The translations under genes were made by a program, and so were the position numbers. From contig VXAZ01002268.1 in NCBI GenBank assembly GCA_013399875.1, forward strand, positions 46,895 through 110,894: DNA of 64,000 nt. Reading direction: 5' to 3'. Positions 12,501-25,000 of this stretch are shown here, piece after piece. Within the stretch, counting starts at the first letter, position 1; every line of letters starts with the position of its first letter. The notes under the pieces were generated by a model. It had not been told where the DNA came from and did not search any database. It saw nothing but the letters and a program-made list of their open reading frames with translations. This stretch comes from Gymnorhina tibicen (lineage: Eukaryota > Chordata > Aves > Passeriformes > Artamidae).

Positions 12501-15500
12501 TACTTCATACCCAAGTGGGAATGAATAGGCTACTGTGTACAAGTCTGTTGGGAAGAAAAGTATTTTGGCTATCTTCATCTCAGAGCACAGTATTTTTGCA
12601 GAGATTTGAAAGCAGAGTCACTATGTTGCAGGGAACAGGGTGATGGAGTAAATAAGATAACAATACATAGTTTGGATAACATTAAAAATAGTGTCAATCT
12701 GAGTTATTTTTGAGTCCTTTAGAAATCTCACATTTTGCTCTTTCTCTTCCACCTGTGGCCAATCCATGGCAGTCTCTGCTGCCTTGAGGATAAAAAAAAC
12801 TACTTCTTTTCTTGTGGATAGATGTTGGTGCTGAGACCAAGATCATTTAGTGTTCTTCAGCTGGCAGCATCTCATGTTGTGAAGTTCCCACTTCACAAAT
12901 GTCACAACAATGTTCTGCCACAGAACAGTGAAAAACGAATTTCTACACTTCTGTTGCAGGACAGGTTAGACAGATATGACACTCCAAGTGTAAAGCACTA
13001 ATAGGTTCCTTTGTCCCTGCAGCAATGTCACACCAGGTCAGGAACCAGGCCTGGACAGTGAAAAATGGAAGAGCTTGAGAACAGCGGCTTGGCTAAAAGA
13101 GTGATGAAAACCAATTTAACTGTAATCTGGCAGCTGTAAATTTAACTGTGATGGCAGAATATCTATAATTAGGAACAAGACAGGGAGGCCGACAGTATAG
13201 AAATAGCAAAAGAGATAGCAAGATTTTGGTGGAGTTTTCTGACTATGATGGATGATTCTAAAACTGAAAGAAAATTATACTAATGAAGACAGCCCAATTA
13301 TTTTTATAGTGTGTGATCAGGTACCAAAACTAGGTCAAGACAAAAATAAGTCAGAGAGTTTTATCTCATTAAAAAAAAATTAAATAAATCTACAACAACT
13401 AGTTGGGCTAGCAAAGGTATTTTCCAAACCAGAAGATGGTAGCATTAAGTCAATACGGTGTAATTTTGGCTTTCAGATGAAACTGCTTGGTGATCAATAA
13501 GTGCAATTGTTCTGTGTGTGAAAGGGAAAAACTGGCACGAGCCCTGCAGAAATACCCAGCAACAGGTCATTAACAACTCTAAGAATATAAAGTAAACCAA
13601 AACAAAGGAAAGAAGCCTTGGGATTTATCTGAGATTTCCCCCATTAAAGAGACGTGGCAGTATACACTTTGCTTATGCCATCTGCACAAGTGAGGAACTC
13701 AGTCCAGTGCTCCAGGCACTGCTATATTAAATATTGATAGGAATTCACTGTATAGTAGATTTTTCCTTCTAAGGAACTGCTAAATAGTTAATGAGGAGTT
13801 AGGCAGCTGAGTCCATCCTGAATGGGTAATTCTTTCAGTAACAACAGTTTGTTTGCCCCTTGAGGGTTCATTTTTTTCCTAGATCGTACAACAAAATGTA
13901 ATTTGTCTTAGGCTTATTATTTTGTAACCTAAAAAAATATATACGAATTGATTACTGTATTCTAAATTATCTGAACACCTTTGGAAATCTTTCCCTGCTC
14001 ATAAATAAACGATGAACAAGTAGCTAGTCAGCATCTGTCTGATGAATTACAGTGTTTGAAGCATCACAGTCAATGTGATCTAGTCAATAATAGACAGCAG
14101 CAAAAAGGATACGAGCCTACCAGGCAGAAAAATGAATCTTTCTGTTACTTTTACTCATTTCTTCCTAGCCACAGTGAATAGATATACCACTGCACATTCT
14201 AAACCTATGCTACTACTGTGTCAAGAGTCTCAGTACACTGAGCCAGCTGTTTGCCAGCTGTGTTCATCAGCTGTCAGCTCACTGATTCTTTGTTAAAAAA
14301 TTAGAAGGCGGAAAAAAAGAAAGTGCTTTCTTTCCTGAGGATTTTGTCTTTAAAGATGGAGGCAACTGGAACTGAGATCCCTTTATGTATCTACAGAGGA
14401 ATACAAAGGTAGGAAACATTCCCTCCACAGCAAACTGCTAATATTCTTCAGTCAGGCAGTGAAAGAGGAAAGTGATGCTGTGAATCCTTAGGAACATCCA
14501 TGTTTGGGTAAGTGTATGTTATTTCTTTTCTGAAACTGACCTCAGGTGAGTTTTGACTTGTAGCTTGCACTAGAATAGAGGGAAATGCTCATGGGCAATA
14601 GTCACCAACTCAAATCAAATCCAAGTAAGTCTTCAGCCACTGACCATCGGCTGTTCTGTAGCAGACACAGAGGTCTTGCTCCAGGTAGACAAGACAAAAG
14701 CAAGTGCATGGAGAGCACTGACAACCTGTGCAGGCTTTCCAAGTCACCTGTTACAGGCATGCTCAGCTTTTCACAACATCTTTATCTGTAGAGAAGCTGT
14801 TTCTGCTCAGTTCAGTAGAAAAACATGGGTCATTGTGCAGTTGATCTAATCTTTTTAAAATCTAGTAAGCGTTTCATAGGTACTTTTAGAGAAGATGCAG
14901 CAAGGAGTATTAAGATTTTGTAGTTTTATGGAGGGGGGTTAGGATACAAAAATGTAGCAGGTTTTATGTAAGTTATTAAAACATTTTGCTAGAATGGGTA
15001 GAAACAATCAGTTCAGTGCGGGGAACAATACCACTGCTGACAATGCAACACGAGGTGTGAGAGACTACCTTCTAGCAGATAAACTGAATGCTTTTATAGT
15101 TGGGCCTTTTTCACTCCACATTACCTTAAACAACCGTAAAACATGATCTACGCCATTGTACAAAAACTGCTTGGTATTTCTGCTATAAAAGGACAGTCCT
15201 GAACACAGTGCAAAAGCCAGGCAAACTTTGCAATATACCTTACAGAGACACATAAGAGAAGGCCAGTCAGAACATAAACACTTCATAAAGTAATAAATTA
15301 GTGTTACAATAAATAAGAAAAACTGAGCATTGGCAGACACCTCTCAAGTTAGTGAGGGAAGAAACTGTTGGCCTTGCATTTTTACATTTTACAAGTTGTC
15401 CTGTTCTCCCAACACAGTATGTCTGAACATTAAAGAAAATAATTTATCTGAATACAATATACTATACCTCAATATAGCCCTCTGATCAGTTTGTCCCAAA

Positions 15501-16039
15501 GCATTACTACCACAAAATCAGAAGGGATGCTGACTATTTAAACACAGGTGCAGAAAAATACAAAGAATGCATATTTCAAGCCTAACAGGCCTTCTATCCC
15601 AGGGGAACTGATCTGAATGGAGAAAGTTTGTGGGTTTTGCTAGCACAGGAGTCTGGGTTGTCTGAGCTCTCACTATAGCTACTGATCATGCTGACAGCAC
15701 CCTTTTACCAAAAGGTGCTGCTGCATTTTAGTCTCTTCCCCCGTTCCACCCATATCTATGGACAGAAGAACAATGTTTGCCATTTTCTGTCACTGTAGAC
15801 ACTCTTCTGCTCTGTAGCTTTTCTCCTACTGTGGCCTTCGTCATATTTGACACAGACAGGAGTAAATTTGGCTTCTCATTCACACTTTTTTTTTCCCCTC
15901 ATAAAGTCATAGTTCTACAGAGAGCAACCTGATTACCTAGGAAACAGAGCACAACCCAGTAGGTTGCAAGCAGCTGCCTACAGTAAGACAGAGTGCATGT
16001 AGCAGACAGGACCCTTGCATTACCCTTTTAGGGTTATGA
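9541..16039. other. Non-coding stretch, no gene seen
   Basis: This is unique AT-rich sequence without a supportable coding exon. The part at about 10410-10830 is less AT-rich and could be a decayed LTR-type repeat, but I recognise no family. A pure T run at 12437-12449 precedes a splice-acceptor-like site, discussed as a finding. Short A/T-rich runs and ATATAT tracts (about 11757) are present. I see no RNA gene. Confidence 0.55.
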
Positions 16040-16135
16040 TGGCAAGAACACAAGATGAAATTAATCCTACTGGATCAGACCAAACCATCTAGGACAGTGT
16101 CTCGTCTATGTCAGAGAACAAAAGCAGATGATAGG
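16040..16135 (-). mobile_element. Old CR1-like fragment, 3' end
   Basis: The segment reads AAGAACACAAGA followed shortly by TACTGGATCAGACCA, then CCATCTAGGACAGTGTC. This order matches the reverse complement of the 3' end shared by older amniote CR1 families (an ACATAAGA-type tail, then CTGGGTCAGACCA and CCATCTAGCCCAGTRTCC). The fragment is short and diverged. It is identified from family knowledge of these phrases and not from an alignment, so the boundaries are approximate. Confidence 0.5.
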
Positions 16136-16743
16136 GGAAATTTCTTGTGAACAGAGTGTTAAGTTTGTAAGGCACTTTTCCCATGCTGGTGCACTGTGAT
16201 TCACCACAGAATGCGACGGAAGACAAAGCTTTCTTCTCAACCTAATGCAGAGGAATTGGCACCAGAGGGAGATGAGGTTTGTGTACTTTTTTCAGAGTCC
16301 CCAATAAAAATAAATAATTTATCTAAGTAATGCTGATGAAAATAAGGTGAGGAAGCTTCTGTGTTTACAGCTTCATGCAGTTCAGAGAGGAATATCAATA
16401 GTCTGTCAATAGCAGCTAAACCACTCTGCGAGTTACAGCAGTGGTGGCAACGGTTCTTGAAGAAACTACTTCAAGGATTTGTTTGGTTGCATAAATGTAC
16501 ATGTTCCTACTATGTCTTCACCAGTCTTGCAATGGATGATCACCTCGGAACACGTAGCAACAACAGTTTAGTGAGCCAAATTTCCATGAAAACCACCAGA
16601 CCCTGAATGCAGTGACATTTAGAGACTATATGGCTAAAAAGCAGATATTCTGAACTATTTGTCTGAGAAGAAGGAGGAATGCTTGTAGAGGTTGTTCTTT
16701 ACAACAACTTGGGTGTATTGGGCTGAAGTGAATAAGTTAATAA

Positions 16744-17286
16744 TTATTGAACAGTTGTTAAAGAGTCTTTCTGAGACAGTGTAAGCTGGAGCGAACCGCA
16801 CCCATCCAAGAAGACGTGAATAAACTGGAGGGCAATAGAAGAAGCTATTATGAAGAATCCTATGGTTACAATGGCATTACTGGAATGAAGCACTGTCAGG
16901 TAGCCAAAAGGGTTAAGAAGAGAAAAGAGGGACTCTGATACATTTTGGAGAGTAATGGCTTTGGCAAGCAGGTATGCAAATAGGAGTGATGGATCTGTAA
17001 CTACAGTGAATCCTACGGAGTATCTCCTGTAGTTCAAATACAGCAAATCACATGGCTCAGATAAAACCAGTCCAAGGCTACCAAAGAAAATCAACCTTTG
17101 GAAATAATAGAAACAGCAATGAGGAAGCTGAATATAATGAATATGAGGACACAGAGCCAAAGAGGAAGCAACAGTTTTGCACTCAGTATATTCATTCATT
17201 GTCAGAGTGGGGTCACAGAATGACACCCAGAAACAAAGTAGGCCTGGTTCATGCTGTGACTTGATGATAACTCTGTGGTTATTCAA
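16744..17286 (-). other. Longest open frame in the window (180 codons), unassigned
   Basis: An uninterrupted minus-strand frame of 180 codons runs here. Its first codon is TTG, and the first ATG in frame leaves about 151 residues. The translation has several hydrophobic stretches, including LIFFGSLGLVL, LLFAYLLAKAI and IVTIGFFIIASSIALQF, so on paper it resembles a multi-pass membrane protein. I recognise no family. The minus strand is pyrimidine-rich here, which both removes stop codons and produces hydrophobic residues, so the frame may be a composition artefact. No Kozak context, splice sites or polyadenylation signal tie it to a transcript. It sits between an old CR1 scrap and a decayed CR1. 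It is probably not a gene. Confidence 0.15.
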
Positions 17287-18184
17287 GTGATATGTAGTCT
17301 GTTCTCAATTTTTGGTACGAAGAGACTCAACAAGGAGGGAAAGTAGGTTAGAAAAATTGTCCCATGCCTCAGCCACCTGTAATATTAGTGGTGTCTACAT
17401 CATAAAATCTGCCTTCTCTATGAGAACAAGACTGGTCATTGTCCAGAGCCAATTTCTAAAAGATCAGCACTGTCTACTAAAAACCGTTTCTCTTTATTGT
17501 GTTTCCCTTCTAAGTTTCTGAGTCTTCTGATCTTGATCATCTTCTCAATTAGTTTTCTCACAGCTAGTCTATTTCTGTGACAGAATCTGCTGGCCAGTGA
17601 ATCAAGTCTGTGCTCAGAGGCAAATGCATTCTGAGACCAGCCTGTGGTGTTTCTACATTGGTGTGTATAGCAACAGTCAAGAAGAGCAAGAGTCAGGAGG
17701 GATTGCAAGGTCATGTCTGGTTTCAGGGCTACAGTGTGAGCACAGCCACAGAGACTGAGCAGCACAGCATGTGCACCACGAGCACAGGCTTCTTTAGGGA
17801 GACAAGAAGAGTAGGGGGATTGCATCCTTTATAAAGAAGCTTCTTGATGGGACAGCACTGGGATGAAATCTTTTGGTAGTCTTTGAATCCAGACTGATAA
17901 ACCCTGGAGAAATAACAGCGAAAACAGTTTAGAAAAAACATATCACATGCCTTCAGCCACTTACAGTGATTGGGTAAAATACAAGATTCTTTTTCTGAAG
18001 TATTTAGGGAAATGGCCAAAGGTCAGATGGGACTGAGTCTAGGCCTAGACTTAAAAGTTAATGTAACTTTTCTAACTATGTCTATGTAAGTAGGAGAAAA
18101 CATGGGCCTGTTGTTGAATGAGAAAGACAACATAATTAGTAATAAAAAGTAGCTTGGTGTCTAAATAGCATCTGGGAAGTAATG

Positions 18185-19035
18185 GAGTTGAGTCCCATAT
18201 GCTTCAATGATTTAATCAGTAACTTGAATGCTAAGAAAGCAATTTGTAAATGATAGTAAATAAGGGGAAGACATTATTAAGATGGAAAGTTAAACCTCAC
18301 TCTTAACAGACCTCATGAAACGTGAAGATTGGTGAACAGGTATCTGATGCAGTTCAAGAAGTGTAAATTCTTCACAAGGACATAAAAGACAAATTCATGC
18401 ACAAAGGTGGGCTGGAACTGCCTGGCTGAGTAGCAATCCTGATGTCAATGCCTGGAAGTGGCAGTGAATATCAAGCAGAAAACAAGCCAGCACTGCAGAC
18501 ACATCACAAATAAGGGGAAGTGACCAGGGTCTATTTTGAGGAACCTGGCCAGCTGGTCAAGGGGAGGGACTATACACCTTTTCTTGACACTTGTGAGGCT
18601 GCACCTAAAACGATGTAGCTTGTTTTGGGTTCCAGATCAAGAAAGGTAAGAAAAACAGTGTCAAAGAGGAGTTACCAAGATAGGTAGGATCCTAGAGCAC
18701 ACAACCTTCAAAGAGAAGTCGAGAAAGATTGGCTTGTTTAGCGTAATGTGGAGGTTATCTGATAGCAGTCTATGGCTGCTGGAAGGGAATTTATGATTTC
18801 TGGAGCCAAACTCTTTCCTTTGGAAGAAAATAACATCAAAAGGAACAATGAACCCTTACTGCAGTGGGACATTCAGATTAAATGTGGGAAAACTTCCTAG
18901 AAAAGATGGTAAGTGCAGCACAGGAGTAGTGAGAGATTGTGCAACTTGCCTAGGGAAAGTAATGCCTTACCTGATCTACAGCTGGTGATAAATTTGCTTC
19001 AGGGGAGAGGCCTTCTAGATGTCTTCCAGAGGAAA
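18185..19035 (+). mobile_element. Strongly decayed CR1 LINE, ORF2 region
   Basis: About 850 bases follow the order of CR1 ORF2 on the plus strand with heavy divergence. ATGATTTAATCAGTAACTTG matches the conserved ATCA(A/G)TGACCTGGATGA segment. GCAATTTGTAAATGATAGTA stands where CR1 encodes the FADD catalytic motif of reverse transcriptase, now mutated to stops. TGAGGCTGCACCTAAAA matches TGAGGCCACACCTGGA, and TTGGCTTGTTTAG matches the 3' ORF2 GGCTTGTTCAG. Many stops and indels make it an inactive fossil, clearly older than the element at 9161. The 5' limit near 18185 is approximate. Confidence 0.72.
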
Positions 19036-22000
19036 ATTTCGACAAACACTCTCTGAATCAATGACTACCTCATGGTTAAGTATTAATTTTCTTCACACAC
19101 TATGTTGTTTGATTTCTACTGCAACAAATGGAAGAGTTTAGATGAAGCTCAAATGCTATTCTCAGAGTGTTCTTTTAAATCTCCTGTGCCTTGAAGGAAA
19201 GACTAGCAAGGGAATTATGATTCTGTACCTTGACTGAAGACCTATAGCTCAGGTAAAACCTATTTTCATCTTGTTTTGTCCTGTATCCCCTTTGCCTGGA
19301 AAAAGTACATGCTTTGCTTTGCAGTGTCACTTCGTTTGATAGGATAGTCTTGAGTTAGTAGCAGCAGCAAAGGTCAGGAGATTAGGAAGAAAAACTAATT
19401 GCATGCTATAAACAACCCAAATATTCTCCATTCTCCACCAGGGCTTTTATCAGCTCTTGTTTTATCAGAAATCAATCCATCCCTTCACAGTGTACTTGTT
19501 CATAGGATAAAAAAGTAGAGCTTGCAGTAGTAAATATGGAAACCATAGTTATAATTCATCAGTCCTTTTATCTCTGATAAGCTTGTATCATTCACAATAG
19601 AAACTTCATTTGTCTCTCATTTTACCAGTGAATGTGACATTTATTTCTAGAAACCATTTATACAGATAAACTTACAAAACCGAGTCCACAGATATACCTG
19701 CAATAATTTCCCAGGGCAGTTATACTGAAAATACTTTATTGGTCACTTTTAGCTTGCATAGCTTCATCTGGCCTCAGAACCAAACCTTAATCAGCTGGAA
19801 GTGCCTTTCTTTTCAGGTATTATAATGTAACAATATTTGGGCCTCAGTTCTCTCTGTCTGATAGTTTATATTGTCTTTTGTCTTCAATATATGACTTCCT
19901 TGAACTTCAACAGGAAACACAGGCTTAGCTAAGACACAAATCTTTCAGATTTTTAACAGCATTCTTCAGATTTTATTCATAGTCATCTCAGCTTAAAGCT
20001 CAGAACAGTGTGTGTGATTAACACCAAAAAAAAAAAGAGAGTTAAACCATCCTCCATATTCCACATAAGGACTTTTCAGAAGACTGTTGTTTACCCAGCA
20101 TCCTAGGATGTGTCTAGTGCTCCAAAAATGTGGCGATAAGATCAGACTCATGCTCCAGGACATATATAGGAAAAGAAAAGAAAAAGATAGAGCAACTAGA
20201 ACAGAGGAGGACAGAGAAAGGAACAACAATCCAAAGACATCTCTCTGGGGCTGAGCTTTGCTTGACGCAGTGGTGAGACATATGAGAGTGGCTCTACAAA
20301 TGCTGCTTCCCCAGCTGACAGCACCGATCCAGTGGATTATCCAGATTTTCATTTCCTGGACGCAGGCTCTCATGGACCCATAGGCAAACCACACCTGCTT
20401 GCCATGGCGAGCACCTTTTCAGCTATCTCCTCTGTGCCTCTCTCTGGCCCAGTTTGGTGCAAGTCCTGCTGCTTCCAGGCCAGAGGGATGCACCAGTAGC
20501 AAGGGAGTGCTCTCTGCAAGTGGTCCTGTTGCTAAATGTGGAGAGAAAGAGAGGGAGAGGAGACCTGTCTCTGAAAACCTGATATGCATGTTACTATTCT
20601 TTCCTCACCTATCTCTGGCTGTCAATTTCTTTTTACTTCTTTCTGTCTTATTTGACATCTGCTGTTGGCTCCTTTTTCTTTCTTTCTATTTTTCTTTCTG
20701 TCTCAATACATATTTTTTTTTTCTATTTGGAGGTTATTAAAATTTAGTCTTTTCTCTCAGACTGTAGCCCTCCTTGCCCTGTCATGAAATAAAATCATAT
20801 TGAACAGAAAGGCTTTACTTGGAGCTCAGACAGGAATTAAAGACAGCAGTTTTAACCAGAACATACATAAACATCCCCAGACTTCTTGTACTGCCAACGT
20901 GAGCTTCCTTATTCATGTTAAGATATTGGCAATCTATTTTCAAGGTAGGATATATATTGCTTTGCCACTTTTATGTATGAAATGTTTTGCAGCACTGTGA
21001 ATACGTCTCAAAGACAGAATCACATCTAGTCCTCTCACAGTCCTTGCTATCTAGCACCTACTTCTCCTTGCAGTGATTGTATCTCAAAAAATTGCCTAAA
21101 ACTGTATTCAACATGTATTATTTACATACTGTTACAAGAGAGCAGAAAAGAAGTCTTAATTTTGCAGTGCATTGTTGCTGATTTAATCAGTGTACATTTG
21201 AAAACCAGTAAAGCACACACAATATTTTGCTTCTGCCTCCTGCTTTTTCTTCATGTCTGTTGACAACATGGATAATGCTGGAGCTGCTAATTCTCTGCTT
21301 GCAGTGCTTATTGCTCTTGCCAGAGCACTCATTACTAGAAAGACACTGAGGATCAAACCCATACTGCGAGTAATCCAGTGCAGCACTAGCTGAAGTCAAC
21401 AAGAGTTGTGTCTCCCTATGCCAGGGCTGTATTTATTGCTAAAACCATCTCCAGCACAAAGATGCCTTGCCATGTTTATTCTGTGCCACCATGTCCGGTA
21501 TAATCAGGAGAGAATAAGAGACAAAAGGTTTACACTGTTGTTTTAATGTCTGCCAATAACAAGATGGGAGATTCACAACATCTGAAGCCAGTCAGTTCAT
21601 CAAAGTGCTCTTCAGCTGCACAAAGCACTCCATCTTAGCATTGCATCCAATTGTGCATTTCAGGGGATCTTTCAATATGCTCTTCTAGGCAGTGCTAGCA
21701 AACTTAGCAATATGCACTCTTGCCTTACTTGCTGACTGGCTTAAAAAAAGAAAATTAAATACATTTCTCATACGGCTATAATGTGGAATTTTTCCACACC
21801 ATTAAATAAAATGTTACTCTAGTTTATTGGCATTTTCTAGGAGAAAACATTTCTTAAGCTAAACTAACTGAGTTGTGTGGGACATTTTGCTAGTGCACAC
21901 CATATTTTTCCCCAACACATATAATATTTCTGCTTCTGTGCCAGCAACTCATCTAAGGTAGAAAAGCAGCTGCCTCTCCATCTCTCAGGAGAATTAACCA

Positions 22001-25000
22001 AGAGTAATTCTTCTGAAGTCAATGGAGTTAGACCAGTGTACAGAAGAGAAAATCATGTTTGCCTGATCAGCCCTGTAAAAGAAAACAAGATACAACCTTT
22101 ATTACAAACTACCAAGTCAGAGAAATTTATTTCTTGCTATGGTTTTTAATGTAGCTTGAGTGACAGAGTAGGACACATAATATCAGTAACATTTCATGAG
22201 TAACTAACAAAAAAAATTGCATGTGATGTGCATTTTTTTTTTTGCAGCAACAACCATGAGAAATAAATTCTTTGAAACAATAGTATTTCTTTGTTAATGT
22301 ATTATGCACACACCTGTGCATTCACATAGGTTAACGGGAGGGCAAAGGGAGCCTTAGTGCAAATGTGATAGCCAGAGTAGAGCAAACACAAAGGAAAGTT
22401 GTACTGACAGACAGACAGAAAGGTTTAATGTTAGCTGTTGGAGCTACTGGAACTGATACTTTGAGCTAGGGTTTCTTAACATTAAGGCTTCCTTCTCTGT
22501 CTTCCTGAAAAGCCTATTACATAAGTCTGGTTATTGGGTTAGACTCATTTAAAATCCAGCCTTGTGCCACCTATTAAGCTAACAGATGTAGATCCATAGA
22601 TGGATGAATAACTGCTAGCTTCAAAGATGTTTGGCTTGTGTAAGGGGACTGAGGTGCTGTATGATACTTGGGATTTTTGATTTTCCTCTTGCCTTATCCA
22701 CATGAGAAATACTTTGCTAGGCACTAACTTGCTTGACCTTTTTGTCTCAGCCAGAAATTTTCTATTAAAAGTAAAAAATTATCCTAACAGAGAGATACCA
22801 AACATCCATCGTTTAATCTCTGGGGTCCTTCAACCAATTTGAAAGTCAACATTGGAGGAAGTAATTTTTTTCTGTTTGTTTCAGCCTGATCCCCTACAGT
22901 TGTTTAAATTGGACTAGCACAGAGTTTTAAATTAACTGAATAGTAAAATAAACATATTGTGTACAGTTTTTATAACATTTACACAGAGGAATATGATTGT
23001 GTGAAAAAAAAATTAAAAACCATGATAGGGACTATAGAATGACATCCTTATCATACAATAAGAAAGAAATACATATTGTACAAAAAAAAAAAGTATCCCT
23101 TTCTGAATCCTGACTTCAACAGGTTGAAGTTTCAACTATCCTAGAGGTTATTAACATAATCTGTGTGAAAGACACAATTTTTGGTCCTGTGCAACCCTGC
23201 TTGAGGTATAAATAAATCATGTTCATCTATGCAGACCAAGTTACATGTATGCATGTTCACAAGAACATCTGTGCACATACTGGGACCCACACATGCTATA
23301 ATATAGTATGGTGTTTGACAGGCCACTTGGAAAGGTAACACAGGATTCTTTGCTCTTGAAATGTTTATTAAATTATTATAATGACTTGCTAGGGTTTTGG
23401 CAGTTATCTCTGCCCAAAACAAAATCTCCAACACAGTCTTTACTCATTTTTTTGGAAAAAAACCCCAAAAGATCCAACCAAAAAAACCCCAGTCTACTGA
23501 GAGAATATTTATTGGTTTATACTTTAGAATCAAAATTTCTAATAGTTCTTTGGTGGGAGGTAGAACTCTGAACAGTTTTGTTGGTATTTAGAAATACCCA
23601 AGTAAAAATGTTTGGTGACCCCAGAGAAATAAGTCCAGTAAGACTGTGTTGCACAATGCATCAACGTGAAACTCATTTGTGCATTTGTTTTTTGTTTGGA
23701 GTCTGACAAAGAAACCACCAGATAGTTCAGCTTTATATTTTGTTTAGGATAAAATTTACCTAAAATTGCTCTGACAGAACTCTTATAATTACGTGTGTTA
23801 TGTTCATTTGCAGACATTTGTATCGATGTTGCCAACTTTAGGAAAACCACACGGCAACATGAGGTCTTGCCATTGCTCTAAAATGTTAAATCTTGTAAAA
23901 CTAACTAAATACTGACAAGCTAATACAAAACATAAGCACGCTAAAATATTGACATTCACTGCATTAAAGATCTCCCCAGGTGAGCACTGCTGTTCAGTGA
24001 AGGCAGTGGTATTACAGAATAAAAAGGTATTTTTCCTTTTCCTAAGAGCAGTTTTAATTTGACCCTCTGTGAAGGAGCAGATTTTACCTTCACATAAACA
24101 CAACTCGTCAAGCAGGTTGCTAAGTAGGTGGACCAAGATTCCAAGGTTCCAACCTGTCTAGGAACTGTAAAACAGCAGCACCAAAAAACAGTCAGAAGTG
24201 GGAGGCTCTAACTAGGTCCCCTGGATTTATTAATCTCAGTAGTTCTTTGCTTGAAACAAGAAAACAAACAGGCCCCACCCTCTGCAAACGGAAACAGGTG
24301 CTGAAAAACATGAGTCCTCCTGCCTGAAGAAAAAAAATTGTTTAGAAATTCTGTTTCAAACTGTGGCTTGTGACACGGCAACTTTCCCATTTTTCTCCTT
24401 TGCTTTTGATTTTCACTTTCAGAAATGAAAACGAAGAGTCATCTGTTGTTCTACAAATATTAATTTCTAGATAGTGCTTCCTGTTTCACTGTTTGCAAGT
24501 TTTAAGAACAGAAAAATTATTCATCTTTTGCACTTCCTTGAGGATTTTGGAAGCTTCCTCAGTAAGGGACTCTGTGACAAAAAGTAAGAGATGCTAAGAA
24601 AGATCACGGTTTGGCATCATTTGTTTGTTAATCCGGTGTTCCTAGCAAGTCAAGTCCTTCAGTTTTATGATAGGAAGTTCAATACAGAGAAGATGGTGTG
24701 TGATCTTGGGATAGCCTGGATTTGCTATGCCATCTCCTCTGTTTCCTCTATTTTCAAAGACAGTAACTCTTACTCAATAAAACTGTACCAGATGCAGGGA
24801 ACTGTTCCAGCTCTGGGTCCCCATACAGCAGGAGAGCATGGAGCTCACCACGAAGTTCTCACTATGGAGAAGGCTTCCAATCCTGTCAGTGAATTCACTG
24901 CCAAGACTTCTGCTAAAACAGCTGATTTTTTGGGAACTCTAACCAAAATCCTTTAAAAATATTATTCCCAATTTCACTGACAGCACTTCACAGTGAACAC

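Noticed and set aside
20399..20740. 113-codon plus-strand frame, and 133-codon minus-strand frame at 19993-20394
   Set aside because: The first follows a pyrimidine-rich tract giving F/L/S strings, and its start codon is TTG. The second is mirrored by purine-rich sequence. Neither resembles a known protein.
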